The translations under genes were made by a program, and so were the position numbers. The notes below the pieces were generated by a model. That model had not been told where the DNA came from, ran no database searches, and was given only the letters and a program-made list of their open reading frames with translations. Below are positions 1 to 8,319 of a stretch of DNA of 64,000 bases, in pieces. The stretch's first letter is position 1; every line of letters begins with the position of its first letter. Source of the stretch: Stutzerimonas stutzeri (GTDB lineage Bacteria > Pseudomonadota > Gammaproteobacteria > Pseudomonadales > Pseudomonadaceae); contig NZ_CP036186.1 of the NCBI RefSeq assembly GCF_015291885.1, positions 2,617,001 through 2,681,000 of the forward strand. The letters are read 5' to 3'.

Positions 1-1293
1 CGTGGTGAACTGGCCGGAATCCGCCGCCTCGATCTCTCGACCGACCTGCAGAGCTTCCCGGAGGCGATCTTCGCTCTCGCCGATACGCTGGAAGTGCTGA
101 ATCTCTCCGGTAACCGACTCAAGAGCCTGCCGTCCGACCTGTCCCGTCTGCGCAAGCTGCGCATTCTGTTCTGCTCGGACAACCTCTTCACTGAGGTGCC
201 GGACTGCCTCGGCGACTGCGAGCAGTTGGAGATGATCGGCTTCAAGGCCAATCAGATTCGCCATCTGCCCGCCGCCGCGTTGCCGTCGGCGTTGCGCTGG
301 CTGATCCTCACCGACAACCAACTGCAGGCGTTGCCTGACGAGATCGGCAACTGCCGACGCCTGCAAAAACTGATGCTCGCTGGCAACCAGCTGTCTTCAC
401 TGCCGGATTCGCTGGCCAATTGCGTCAATCTCGAACTGCTGCGCATCGCCGCCAACCGCCTGCCAGCGCTGCCCAACTGGCTGCTGACACTGCCACGCCT
501 CAGCTGGCTGGCCGCTGCCGGCAACCCCTTCAGCGACGCCAGCGAAGCGATGAGCCTCGCGCGCCATTCATTACCGGCGATCCCGCGCGAACAGGTCTCC
601 CTGCACGAGCAGCTGGGCCAGGGTGCATCCGGCATCATCTACCGTGCTGGGTGGCAGCCAACCGGGCAAGCGCCCAAGCAAATGGCCGCCAAGCTGTTCA
701 AGGGCCATGTCACCAGCGACGGCCTGCCCCACAGCGAGATGGCCGCCTGCGTATCCGCTGGCGCCCATCCAAACCTGATCGATGTTGCCGGGCCGCTGGC
801 CGATCAGCCGGGGCAAACACCGGGGCTACTTATGGATCTGGTCGAGCCGGCCTTCCAGCCACTGGCTGGTCCGCCGTCGCTGGTCAGTTGCACGCGCGAT
901 TGCTACGCCGAAAATAGAAGCTTCACTTTGGAGCAGGTGCTACGCATTGCCAGCGGCACCGCCTCGGCAGTCGCTCATCTGCATGAACGCGGCATCCTCC
1001 ATGGCGATCTGTACGCCCATAATCTGCTGGTCGATCCAAAGGGCGAATGCCTGCTCAGCGATTTCGGCGCTGCTTCGTTCTTCGAGCCGGACAGTGCCAC
1101 TGGCCAAGCGCTGAAACGCATAGAATCACGCGCTTTCGGTTGTCTGCTGGAAGAATTACTGCAACGCTGCCCAGACCTCGAAAACGACGCGCGCCGGCAC
1201 ACTCTGCTCAAGCTACAGAACCAGTGCATGTCCGAGCAGCCGGAACGCCGCCCAAACTTCAGCCAAATCCACACTACTCTCGCCGCGCTCTGA
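1..1293 (+). CDS. Leucine-rich-repeat serine/threonine protein kinase (5' end outside window)
   Basis: The frame is open from base 1, so the start lies outside the window; the GTG at 94 is inside the gene. The first ~150 visible residues are repeats of the LxxLxLxxNxLxxLP type (LNLSGNRLKSLP, LILTDNQLQALP, LMLAGNQLSSLP). A protein-kinase-like domain follows: glycine-rich loop LGQGASGIIYRA, the catalytic-loop variant HGDLYAHNLL in place of HRDxxxxN, and DFGAA for the DFG motif. HGD loops occur in bacterial and aminoglycoside-type kinases, so activity is plausible. LRR-kinase fusions of this kind are known in Pseudomonas; the substrate is unknown. The next gene starts 25 bases downstream. Confidence 0.88.
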   Translation, partial: RGELAGIRRLDLSTDLQSFPEAIFALADTLEVLNLSGNRLKSLPSDLSRLRKLRILFCSDNLFTEVPDCLGDCEQLEMIGFKANQIRHLPAAALPSALRWLILTDNQLQALPDEIGNCRRLQKLMLAGNQLSSLPDSLANCVNLELLRIAANRLPALPNWLLTLPRLSWLAAAGNPFSDASEAMSLARHSLPAIPREQVSLHEQLGQGASGIIYRAGWQPTGQAPKQMAAKLFKGHVTSDGLPHSEMAACVSAGAHPNLIDVAGPLADQPGQTPGLLMDLVEPAFQPLAGPPSLVSCTRDCYAENRSFTLEQVLRIASGTASAVAHLHERGILHGDLYAHNLLVDPKGECLLSDFGAASFFEPDSATGQALKRIESRAFGCLLEELLQRCPDLENDARRHTLLKLQNQCMSEQPERRPNFSQIHTTLAAL

Positions 1294-1318
1294 CGCGCCT
1301 TCCGGAGCGACTCCTGCA

Positions 1319-1768
1319 ATGACCTCACCCGAAGCAGACGAAGAACGCACGCCATATCCCAAGCCCTATACGGAGGTGCCCATCGATCAGGACCCGTTCA
1401 TCCGTGGTTTGAAACAGCGCCTGCCCGAGCATTTGCGTGAGTCGTTCAACGAAGAGCAGCTAGACGCATTGCGTGGGGTGTTCGGCGCAAGGTCATGGGT
1501 CAGGCACCGTGTTGATCTGCGCGGCACGGTACGGTTTTGGCGCGACCGCTATTACTTTGCGATCGTCGCCGGACGCAACAAGCGAAACCTGACGCGACCA
1601 CAGCAGAATCTCTCGCTCATGGCCAAGGCTGCGTTGGCGACCTTGTTCCTGCTGTTCTCCGCGCTGGTGGGCCTGGTAATCCTGTATCTGCTCAAGTCGG
1701 CGCTGGGAATCAATCTTTTCCCAGGATTCTCGCTGGGGCTTTGGGACTGGCTTAAAGAGAGTCTATAG
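1319..1768 (+). CDS. Conserved hypothetical membrane protein, 149 aa
   Basis: The N-terminal ~95 residues are soluble and charged and include a short Arg/Trp-rich stretch (SWVRHRVDLRGTVRFWRDRYYF). One long hydrophobic segment follows (residues ~102-125, ALATLFLLFSALVGLVILYL), then a short amphipathic tail. It follows the kinase gene closely and is probably cotranscribed with it. I do not recognise a functional domain. Proteins of this shape are common hypotheticals in Pseudomonas. A single-pass inner-membrane protein with a cytoplasmic N-terminus is the most that can be said. Confidence 0.75.
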   Translation: MTSPEADEERTPYPKPYTEVPIDQDPFIRGLKQRLPEHLRESFNEEQLDALRGVFGARSWVRHRVDLRGTVRFWRDRYYFAIVAGRNKRNLTRPQQNLSLMAKAALATLFLLFSALVGLVILYLLKSALGINLFPGFSLGLWDWLKESL

Positions 1769-1844
1769 ACGGAACCCGCCGCAACGGCGGGGCGAGAATG
1801 GATCGCTCAGCTAGACTTCGGAGAAACCGCGATCAGAGGCAGCC

Positions 1845-2075
1845 ATGTCCGAAGCACCTATGAAAGACGAGCAGGAAAAAAGCCTGACACTTCGAGAAAT
1901 GCTGAGCAGCGTTCTGGCCGCGGCACTGGGCGTACAGAGCGGCAAGAACAGAGCCCGGGATTTCAGCCACGGAAAACCCAGCCACTTCATCATTCTCGGC
2001 GTGGGTTTCACCGTCCTGTTTGTGCTGGTGATCCTGGGACTGGTGAAACTGGTGCTCTATCTGGTCGGAAGCTGA
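1845..2075 (+). CDS. DUF2970 small membrane protein
   Basis: This 76-aa protein has an N-terminal amphipathic part (LTLREMLSSVLAAALGVQ), a basic patch (KNRARDFSHGKPSH) and one C-terminal transmembrane helix (FIILGVGFTVLFVLVILGLV). That layout, including the AAxxGVQ...RxxDF...GKPxxFI pattern, is typical of the DUF2970 family. The start is the ATG at 1845; a second in-frame ATG lies five codons later. The function of the family is unknown. Confidence 0.8.
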   Translation: MSEAPMKDEQEKSLTLREMLSSVLAAALGVQSGKNRARDFSHGKPSHFIILGVGFTVLFVLVILGLVKLVLYLVGS

Positions 2076-2082
2076 ACTGTCG

Positions 2083-2184
2083 TTACTGGTGACTAACCCA
2101 AAAGATCGCGGTGCCCACCGCGAGCATGATCAGACTGAAGATGGCTGCTGCGTCTACCATACTGTCGCGCTGTCCGTTTCTCAT
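2083..2184 (-). CDS. 33-aa single-helix membrane peptide
   Basis: This small gene encodes a polar N-terminus (MRNGQRDSMVDA) and one hydrophobic helix (AAIFSLIMLAVGTAIFWV). A clear Shine-Dalgarno (AGAGGAGAAG) sits about 8 bases before the ATG at 2184. It is convergent with the DUF2970 gene and its stop lies 7 bases beyond that gene's stop. The helix, ribosome-binding site and compact fit between neighbours support a real gene. Function unknown. Confidence 0.6.
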   Translation of the reverse strand: MRNGQRDSMVDAAAIFSLIMLAVGTAIFWVSHQ

Positions 2185-2415
2185 GGGACTTCTCCTCTAA
2201 ACAACCGATGACGGCCTGTGTTCAGCCAGTTAAGACCACGGATCAGGGTTGCTCAAGGGCAGCTCGTGATAAGTCCATTTCGCTTGGTTTAGTTCTAAAC
2301 ATATTCCCAAACATCACTTTTGCGCATAACCGCTAGCTGGTATCGTGCCGCCCTCCCTGAATGGGTGCGCGGCCGTGCGCGCGAATGCTGTAGACAGCCT
2401 GAAAACAGGACATTT
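2185..2415. promoter_or_regulatory. Intergenic region upstream of cysI
   Basis: This 231-bp gap separates the small membrane peptide gene from cysI and should hold both promoters. It has AT-rich stretches (2278-2320). The frame of cysI stays open upstream to about 2320, but the ATG at 2416 matches the family start. No CysB or other operator could be recognised with confidence. Confidence 0.4.
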
Positions 2416-4074
2416 ATGTACGTTTACGATCAGTACGACCAACACATCATCGAGGATCGGGTCCGGCAGTTCCGCGACCAGACTCGCCGCTTCCTGGCTG
2501 GCGAACTCGCTGATGAAGAATTCCGCCCGCTGCGTCTGCAGAATGGCCTGTATATCCAGCGCTACGCGCCGATGCTGCGCGTAGCCGTGCCTTACGGGCT
2601 GTTGTCCTCCACCCAGGTACGCAAGCTTGCCGAGATCGCACGTCATTACGACAAGGGCTACGCACACATCAGTACCCGGACCAACGTACAGTTCAACTGG
2701 CCGGAGCTGGAAGACGTACCGGAGATTCTCGCCGAGCTGGCAACCGTGCAGATGCACGCCATCCAGACCAGCGGCAACTGCATCCGCAACACCACCACCG
2801 ACCAGTTCGCCGGTGTCGCCAAGGACGAGCTGATCGATCCTCGCCCGTGGTGCGAGATCATTCGCCAGTGGTCGACCTTCCACCCCGAATTCGCCTTCCT
2901 GCCGCGCAAGTTCAAGATCGCCGTCAACGGCGCAGTCAGCGACCGCGCGGCCATCGAAGTACACGATATTGGCCTGGAAGCAGTGAAGAACGACGCCGGC
3001 GAGTTGGGCTTCCGCGTTTCGGTCGGTGGCGGCCTCGGCCGGACCCCGATCGTCGGCAGCTTCATCAACGAATTCCTGCCCTGGCAGCATCTGTTGAGCT
3101 ACCTCGACGCTATCCTGCGGGTCTACAACCGCTATGGCCGTCGTGACAACAAGTTCAAGGCACGCATCAAGATCCTGGTCAAGGCGCTCACGCCTGAAGT
3201 GTTCGCCGAGCGCGTCGATGCCGAATGGGCGCATCTGAAGGACGGCCCGACGACGCTGACCGAAGACGAAGTTCAGCGTGTCAGCAAGTTCTTCATCGAT
3301 CCGGAGTACAAAGCGCTGGAAGACCAGGACGCCGCCCTCGCCCAGCTGGGTGCCGAGAATCCGGGCTTTGCCCGCTGGCGCCAGCGCAACGTGGTCGCGC
3401 ACAAGAAACCCGGCTACGCGGCGGTCACCCTCTCGCTGAAGAGCACAGGCGTGGCACCGGGCGACGTCACCGACAAACAGCTCGACGCCATCGCCGACCT
3501 GGCCGATCGCTACAGCTTCGGCGAGGTGCGCAACTCCCACGAGCAGAACATGATCCTGGCCGACGTCGAGCAGGCCAGGCTGTTCGAACTCTGGCACGAA
3601 CTGCGCGAGCTGGGCCTGGCCACGCCGAACATCGGCCTGCTGACCGACATCATCTGCTGCCCTGGCGGCGACTTTTGCTCGCTGGCCAATGCCAAGTCCA
3701 TTCCGATCGCCGAATCCATCCAGCGTCGCTTCGATAACCTCGATTACCTGTTCGACCTAGGCAACATCGACCTGAACATCTCAGGCTGCATGAACGCCTG
3801 CGGTCACCACCATGTCGGCCATATCGGCATTCTGGGCGTGGACAAGAAAGGTGCGGAGTTCTATCAGGTTTCGTTGGGCGGCAGTTCCGGCCGTGACGCG
3901 AGCCTCGGCCAGATTCTCGGCCCATCCTTCGCTCAAGACTCGATGCCAGATGTGATCGAAAAGATCATCAACGTTTACGTGGAGCAGCGTACCGAAGATG
4001 AACAGTTCATCGACACTTACCGCCGCATCGGCATTGATCCCTTCAAGGAGCGCGTCTATGCAGCGAATCATTAA
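2416..4074 (+). CDS. cysI: Assimilatory sulfite reductase hemoprotein (ferredoxin/NADPH-type CysI)
   Basis: This 552-aa nitrite/sulfite reductase family protein reduces sulfite to sulfide with six electrons at a siroheme-[4Fe-4S] centre in the cytoplasm. Two ferredoxin-like half-domains and two siroheme-binding domains run in order. The cluster ligands appear as CCPGGDFCSLANA (near residue 413) and SGCMNACGHHH (near residue 456). Family basic residues occur around STRTNVQFNW. The ATG at 2416 is preceded by ACAGGA and gives the usual start MYVYDQYDQ; upstream in-frame codons look non-coding. The gene overlaps the DUF934 gene by 17 bases, the arrangement known for Pseudomonas cysI. Confidence 0.93.
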   Translation: MYVYDQYDQHIIEDRVRQFRDQTRRFLAGELADEEFRPLRLQNGLYIQRYAPMLRVAVPYGLLSSTQVRKLAEIARHYDKGYAHISTRTNVQFNWPELEDVPEILAELATVQMHAIQTSGNCIRNTTTDQFAGVAKDELIDPRPWCEIIRQWSTFHPEFAFLPRKFKIAVNGAVSDRAAIEVHDIGLEAVKNDAGELGFRVSVGGGLGRTPIVGSFINEFLPWQHLLSYLDAILRVYNRYGRRDNKFKARIKILVKALTPEVFAERVDAEWAHLKDGPTTLTEDEVQRVSKFFIDPEYKALEDQDAALAQLGAENPGFARWRQRNVVAHKKPGYAAVTLSLKSTGVAPGDVTDKQLDAIADLADRYSFGEVRNSHEQNMILADVEQARLFELWHELRELGLATPNIGLLTDIICCPGGDFCSLANAKSIPIAESIQRRFDNLDYLFDLGNIDLNISGCMNACGHHHVGHIGILGVDKKGAEFYQVSLGGSSGRDASLGQILGPSFAQDSMPDVIEKIINVYVEQRTEDEQFIDTYRRIGIDPFKERVYAANH

Positions 4075-4558
4075 GAACGATCAACTGGTCGATGAAACCT
4101 GGCACCTGCTGCCCAAGGAACAGACGCTCGACGACCTGTGCAACAGCGACGATCTGATCGTGCCGCTGCATCTCTGGCTGGACCATGCCCATGCACTGAA
4201 AGCCCGCGACGGCGGCCTCGGGGTCTGGCTTGATGCCAACGAGCAGGTCGAGGACATCGCGGACGACTTGGCGCATTTCCAGGTCATCGCGCTGAATTTT
4301 CCCAGCTTCACCGACGGCCGCCACTACTCCAGTGCCCGTCTTTTGCGCGAGCGCTACGGCTACAAGGGTGAGATCCGTGCCATCGGTGACGTACTGCGCG
4401 ACCAGCTGTTCTACATGCGTCGCTGTGGCTTCGACGCATTCGCCATTCGCGCCGATCGGGACCCGGTCGACGCGCTGGAAGGCTTGAAGGACTTTTCGGT
4501 GACCTATCAGGCCGCAGCGGACGATGAGCGCCCGCTGTTCCGCCGTCGCCAGGGTTGA
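4058..4558 (+). CDS. DUF934 protein, sulfite-reductase-associated
   Basis: This 166-aa cytoplasmic protein belongs to the DUF934 family, which is nearly always encoded directly after a CysI-type sulfite reductase and is thought to help sulfate assimilation. Recognisable parts are DDLIVPLHLWLDHA, GVWLDANEQVEDI and the C-terminal RCGFDAFAIRAD. Its ATG at 4058 lies within the end of cysI, so translation is coupled. A terminator follows 26 bases after the stop, closing the operon. The biochemical role is not established. Confidence 0.88.
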   Translation: MQRIIKNDQLVDETWHLLPKEQTLDDLCNSDDLIVPLHLWLDHAHALKARDGGLGVWLDANEQVEDIADDLAHFQVIALNFPSFTDGRHYSSARLLRERYGYKGEIRAIGDVLRDQLFYMRRCGFDAFAIRADRDPVDALEGLKDFSVTYQAAADDERPLFRRRQG

Positions 4559-4584
4559 TGCCAGCCCAGTCGAAACCGGCAAAT

Positions 4585-4612
4585 AAAAAGCCCGCCTATT
4601 GGCGGGCTTTTT
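4585..4612 (+). terminator. Rho-independent terminator after cysI-DUF934
   Basis: The stem AAAAAGCCCGCC / GGCGGGCTTTTT has a TATT loop and a T-run. It ends the sulfite reductase operon. Its A-rich left arm makes it able to work for the opposite strand too, where the 33-aa gene at 4619 ends. Confidence 0.93.
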
Positions 4613-4618
4613 ATTGCT

Positions 4619-4720
4619 TCACTGATACATCCAAAAGTTAGGGTGTTCGATCGAAGTAGTGACTACATCGACCTTTTTTCCGGAAGCGATCTGTTTGATC
4701 TTCTCGGCGAGCTTCTTCAT
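4619..4720 (-). CDS. 33-aa basic small protein
   Basis: It encodes a short Lys-rich N-terminus (MKKLAEKIKQIASGKKVD) followed by VVTTSIEHPNFWMYQ. GAGGA lies 8 bases before the ATG at 4720, and the stop is next to the bidirectional terminator at 4585-4612. The amphipathic N-terminal helix and conserved-looking aromatic end suggest a translated peptide; the alternative is a chance ORF. Function unknown. Confidence 0.5.
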   Translation of the reverse strand: MKKLAEKIKQIASGKKVDVVTTSIEHPNFWMYQ

Positions 4721-4828
4721 GAGCGATTTCCTCGGTTGCGATCAGGAGTGGCGCTAGATTCCGCCAAATACCGCTGCCGAGGAAATTCATTGCTGCTATC
4801 GCGGCGATAAACCAAAACGCGTTGGCAT

Positions 4829-5821
4829 TCAGCCCACGCGCACCAGCACTCGACCTACCTGACCGCCGGTCAGAATGCGCTCGATTGCCTCTGGCAACTG
4901 CTCCAGGCCGACCTCCTGCGAGAGGTCGTCCAGATTGGCCAGTTTCCATTGCAACGACAGCTTGTCCCACATGGAGGCCTTGACCACCAACGGGATTTCC
5001 ACCGAGTCCACACCCAGCAGATTGACCCCACGCAAGATAAAGGGCAGGACGCTGGCCTGGAAGTGAGTGCCTGCTGTGAGTCCGCAACAGGCCACGCTGG
5101 CGCCACGCCGCAATGATTTGACTACATTGAACAGGATGTCACCGCCGACCGTATCTACCGCTCCACCCCATTGCTCCTTGAGCAGCGCCTTCTCCACACC
5201 GGCCTGCAATGCGGCGCGCTCGACAATCTGGCTCGCGCCCAGACGAGTGAGGAACTCTGCCTGATCAGCCTTGCCCGTGACCGCCGCAACCTTGTAGCCG
5301 AGACTGGCCAACAGCGCCACCGCTATGCTGCCAACGCCACCGGTCGCACCGGTGACCAGCACAGGCGCTTCGCCCGGTTCCAGGCCAGCCTGTTCGAGTT
5401 TGTCGACGCAGAGAGCCGCGGTCAGCCCAGCCGTGCCGAGGATCATTGCCTCGCGCAACGAAAGCCCCTGCGGGCGCTTGATCACCCAGGCCGCCGGAAC
5501 TCGGATGTACTGACCGAAGCCACCGGCAGTGTTCATGCCCAGGTCGTAGCCCGTGACGATCACCTCATCGCCTTCGGCGAACTCGCCCACACTGGACGAA
5601 GCCACGACACCAGCCGCGTCGATTCCTGGCGTATGTGGAAAAGACCGAGTTACTCCGCGATTGCCACTCGCAGACAACGCGTCCTTGAAGTTCAACGAGG
5701 AGTAACTCACCCGGATGAGCACCTCACCGGCGGGCAGCTCGTCGATAACGCGATCAACGATTTTGGATTCGAAACGACCCTCGGCCGCCTCGCTGACTTG
5801 TAGTGCCTTGAAGCTACTCAT
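4829..5821 (-). CDS. acuI: Acrylyl-CoA reductase AcuI/YhdH-type quinone oxidoreductase
   Basis: This 330-aa MDR-family oxidoreductase has a GroES-like N-terminal half (SYSSLNFKDALSASG, HTPGIDAAGVV) and a Rossmann half with VLVTGATGGVGSIAVALL for NADPH. It lacks the zinc-binding cysteines, as expected for YhdH/AcuI enzymes, which reduce acryloyl-CoA to propionyl-CoA. The start at 5821 (MSSFKAL) is preceded by GGGGAA; the frame extends upstream but without family similarity. sohB ends 14 bases before it, so the two may be cotranscribed. The exact substrate is inferred from the family only. Confidence 0.85.
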   Translation of the reverse strand: MSSFKALQVSEAAEGRFESKIVDRVIDELPAGEVLIRVSYSSLNFKDALSASGNRGVTRSFPHTPGIDAAGVVASSSVGEFAEGDEVIVTGYDLGMNTAGGFGQYIRVPAAWVIKRPQGLSLREAMILGTAGLTAALCVDKLEQAGLEPGEAPVLVTGATGGVGSIAVALLASLGYKVAAVTGKADQAEFLTRLGASQIVERAALQAGVEKALLKEQWGGAVDTVGGDILFNVVKSLRRGASVACCGLTAGTHFQASVLPFILRGVNLLGVDSVEIPLVVKASMWDKLSLQWKLANLDDLSQEVGLEQLPEAIERILTGGQVGRVLVRVG

Positions 5822-5835
5822 CGCGGTTCCCCTTG

Positions 5836-6858
5836 TCATTGCCAAAAACGTTGTTCGTTCAGCCGGCTCCAGCCTTTGAGCAGGCCATGCTCCATGACCG
5901 TACTGGCCGCCATGCCGAAGCGCTCGGGCAGGCTTTTCTTCTGTAGGTAATGCAGCTGAAACAGTTCCGCTTCCTGCGCTCGCTCGGCGAGATACTGATC
6001 GCTAGTCTTGAGCTCGTCTGCCAGATGCTTGCCCAACGCGGCGATGCCGAGCCACACCTCACCCGTCGCCACATCATCTATCGAGAGGTTCTGCCGATAG
6101 CGCGCCACGAAGTTCTTGAACAGCTCATGGGTCGTTTCCAGATCTTCTTGGAATTTCTCCCGGCCCTTCTCGGTGTTCTCGCCGAACACAGTCAGCGTGC
6201 GCTTGTACTCGCCGGCGGTCAGCACTTCGAAATCCACATCGTGCTTTTTCAGCAATCGATGCACGTTCGGCAGCTGTGCCACCACGCCAATGGAACCGAG
6301 AATGGCGAACGGCGCAGTCAGAATGCGGTTGCCGATACAGGCCATCATGTAGCCACCACTGGCTGCAACCTTGTCGACACAGACCGTCAGTGGCACACCG
6401 GCATCGCGAATACGCACCAGCTGCGAGGCGGCCAGACCGTAGCCATGGACCATGCCACCACCACTTTCCAGGCGCAGCACCACCTCGTCCTGCGGCGTCG
6501 CCATTGTCAGCAATGCGGTGATTTCGTGGCGAAGGTTGTCGACTGCAGACGCTCGAATATCGCCGTCGAAGTCGAGCACGAAGACCCGCGCCACCGTCTC
6601 AGACTTCTTGGTCAGTTTGGCAGCCTTCGCTTCACGTTTACGCAATGCCTTGAACGCATCCTTCTCCAGAACAGCCTGTTCCAGGCGCTCGCGCATGGAT
6701 TTATAAAACTCGTTGAGCTTGTGCACCTCCAGGTGCCCGCCGCTTTGCTTGCTGCGCCCGCGCCGCATCGATGCGAGCGCGATCAGCACGATCACGACCG
6801 CCACTACCAGCGTAACGGTCTTGGCCAGGAAGCTGGCGTAGTCGACAAGAAATTCCAC
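5836..6858 (-). CDS. sohB: Inner-membrane serine protease SohB
   Basis: This 340-aa signal-peptide-peptidase family protease has an N-terminal transmembrane helix (TVTLVVAVVIVLIALA), a linker, and the S49 domain. The catalytic serine is in DKVAASGGYMMA and the partner lysine is expected in EYKRTLTVFGENTEKGREKF. The GTG start at 6858 is preceded by GGGGGATAC and gives the usual SohB length; the upstream open frame is spurious. The protease is thought to act on periplasmic or membrane substrates. It is divergent from the histidine phosphatase gene. Confidence 0.9.
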   Translation of the reverse strand: MEFLVDYASFLAKTVTLVVAVVIVLIALASMRRGRSKQSGGHLEVHKLNEFYKSMRERLEQAVLEKDAFKALRKREAKAAKLTKKSETVARVFVLDFDGDIRASAVDNLRHEITALLTMATPQDEVVLRLESGGGMVHGYGLAASQLVRIRDAGVPLTVCVDKVAASGGYMMACIGNRILTAPFAILGSIGVVAQLPNVHRLLKKHDVDFEVLTAGEYKRTLTVFGENTEKGREKFQEDLETTHELFKNFVARYRQNLSIDDVATGEVWLGIAALGKHLADELKTSDQYLAERAQEAELFQLHYLQKKSLPERFGMAASTVMEHGLLKGWSRLNEQRFWQ

Positions 6859-7040
6859 GTATCCCCCTAGATAAATGTTCGGTAGCCGACAGGTAACCCT
6901 CCGGCAGCACGCCGCCAGCATACCGACGGGCCTTTGGCTGAGCCAGTGCGGGCAATTCAAACAAACGTTCGAATTGTCGTTGACACTCCTAGACGATGTC
7001 CCTACCCTCGCGAAAAACAGTGCCGGCCGGAGCAGCAGCA

Positions 7041-7739
7041 ATGGGCAGTATCTACCTGATCAGACATGGTCAGGCGTCTTTCGGCGCAGAAAACTACGAT
7101 GTGCTCTCCCCGCTGGGATATCGCCAGTCCGAAGCGCTGGGTGATTACCTGGCACAACTTGATGTGCGCTTTGACCGATGCCTAAGCGGCGAGCTCGATC
7201 GCCAGCAAGATACCGCTCGCACCACGATGGCTAGGCTCGGCACGCAGGCCGAACTCGAAATCGATGCGGCCTTCAACGAATTCCATGCCGATGCGGTAAT
7301 CCGTGCCCACCTACCCGACCTTCTGAAGGTCGAGCCGAATGCGATGCATATCCTGCGCAACGCGGCCGATCACCGCGCGGACTTTCAACGACTGTTCACC
7401 CATGTCGTACATCGCTGGATATCCGGCGAACATGAGAAAGAACAGCTGGAGAGCTGGCAGCACTTTATCGACCGTGTACGTGGCGGTTTGGAGCGCGTTC
7501 TCGATCAAGCTGGCAAGCGTGACCACGTGGCCATCTTCACCTCCGGCGGAACTATCACCGCGCTGCTGCAACTGATCATAGGCGTACCGCCGATCAAGGC
7601 GTTCGAGCTGAACTGGCAGATCGTCAACACATCGCTCAGCCTGTTGAAGTTTCGCGACCGTGATGTCGCGCTGGCTTCCTTCAACAGTCATGCACACCTG
7701 CAACTCCTGAAAAATCCGGAGCTCGTCACTCATAGATGA
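7041..7739 (+). CDS. Histidine phosphatase family protein
   Basis: This 232-aa phosphoglycerate-mutase-like protein opens with the RHG signature (IYLIRHGQASFG), which holds the phospho-accepting histidine. The second catalytic histidine region is altered: VAIFTSGGTITALL stands where many members have a VSHG-type motif, which may change its chemistry. The ATG at 7041 is chosen because the RHG motif should begin close to the start and GGAG lies upstream. The SCP2 gene follows after 59 bases. The substrate is unknown. Confidence 0.87.
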   Translation: MGSIYLIRHGQASFGAENYDVLSPLGYRQSEALGDYLAQLDVRFDRCLSGELDRQQDTARTTMARLGTQAELEIDAAFNEFHADAVIRAHLPDLLKVEPNAMHILRNAADHRADFQRLFTHVVHRWISGEHEKEQLESWQHFIDRVRGGLERVLDQAGKRDHVAIFTSGGTITALLQLIIGVPPIKAFELNWQIVNTSLSLLKFRDRDVALASFNSHAHLQLLKNPELVTHR

Positions 7740-7798
7740 GCCCAGCCCCAAGCGGCCAAAAGCTGCGTGTACCCATAACGACCAAAAAGGAAACCCTC

Positions 7799-8113
7799 AT
7801 GAGCAACGTCGCCGAGACTTTCAAAGGCATGCAGTCGAAGTTCAACCCCAGCGCCGCTGCAGGCCTGGATCTGGTCTTCCAGTTCAACATCACTGACGCC
7901 GAAAACTATTACCTGGTGGTCAAGGATGGTACCTGCGATCTGCAGCAGGGCGATTCCAGCGAAGCCAACGTCACCCTGATCATGGACAGTGAAACCATGC
8001 AGGGCATCGTCAGCGGCGAAACCGATGGCATGCAGGCTTTCATGGGCGGCAAGCTGCGTGCCGAAGGTGACATGATGCTGGCTATGAAGCTCAGCGAACT
8101 GTTCCCAGCCTGA
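7799..8113 (+). CDS. SCP2 sterol-binding domain protein
   Basis: This 104-aa protein consists of one SCP2 domain, a fold with a hydrophobic tunnel that binds lipids or acyl-CoAs. The features seen are the LVFQFNITD strand, a dipole of DGTCDLQQGDSSEANVTLIM, and the C-terminal GKLRAEGDMMLAMKLSELF. The start has AAAAGGAAA seven bases upstream. It lies between a histidine phosphatase and a phosphotransferase/SDR pair, consistent with fatty-acyl metabolism. A terminator follows. Confidence 0.9.
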   Translation: MSNVAETFKGMQSKFNPSAAAGLDLVFQFNITDAENYYLVVKDGTCDLQQGDSSEANVTLIMDSETMQGIVSGETDGMQAFMGGKLRAEGDMMLAMKLSELFPA

Positions 8114-8141
8114 GGCGAGAGCCAACCGCTGCGATGCAAGA

Positions 8142-8169
8142 AACCGAAGTCCAAGACTTCGGTTTTTTT
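8142..8169 (+). terminator. Rho-independent terminator after the SCP2 gene
   Basis: Stem AACCGAAGTC / GACTTCGGTT with a CAA loop, followed by seven T residues. Confidence 0.92.
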
Positions 8170-8319
8170 ATACCGGCGAAACCATCGCCATCGAATCAGG
8201 GAGCTTGATTGACCAGCAACACTCCGGCCAATAACAGCGGGCATCGCTTGGTCTGGGGCACCTCCAGCATTAGATTACTGAATCATCTTGGGCACCGAAC
8301 ATAAGTAGAAGGGATAACA

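Noticed and set aside
5171..5803. Long plus-strand frame opposite the acuI gene
   Set aside because: It is a high-GC shadow of acuI, which has full domain support on the other strand.
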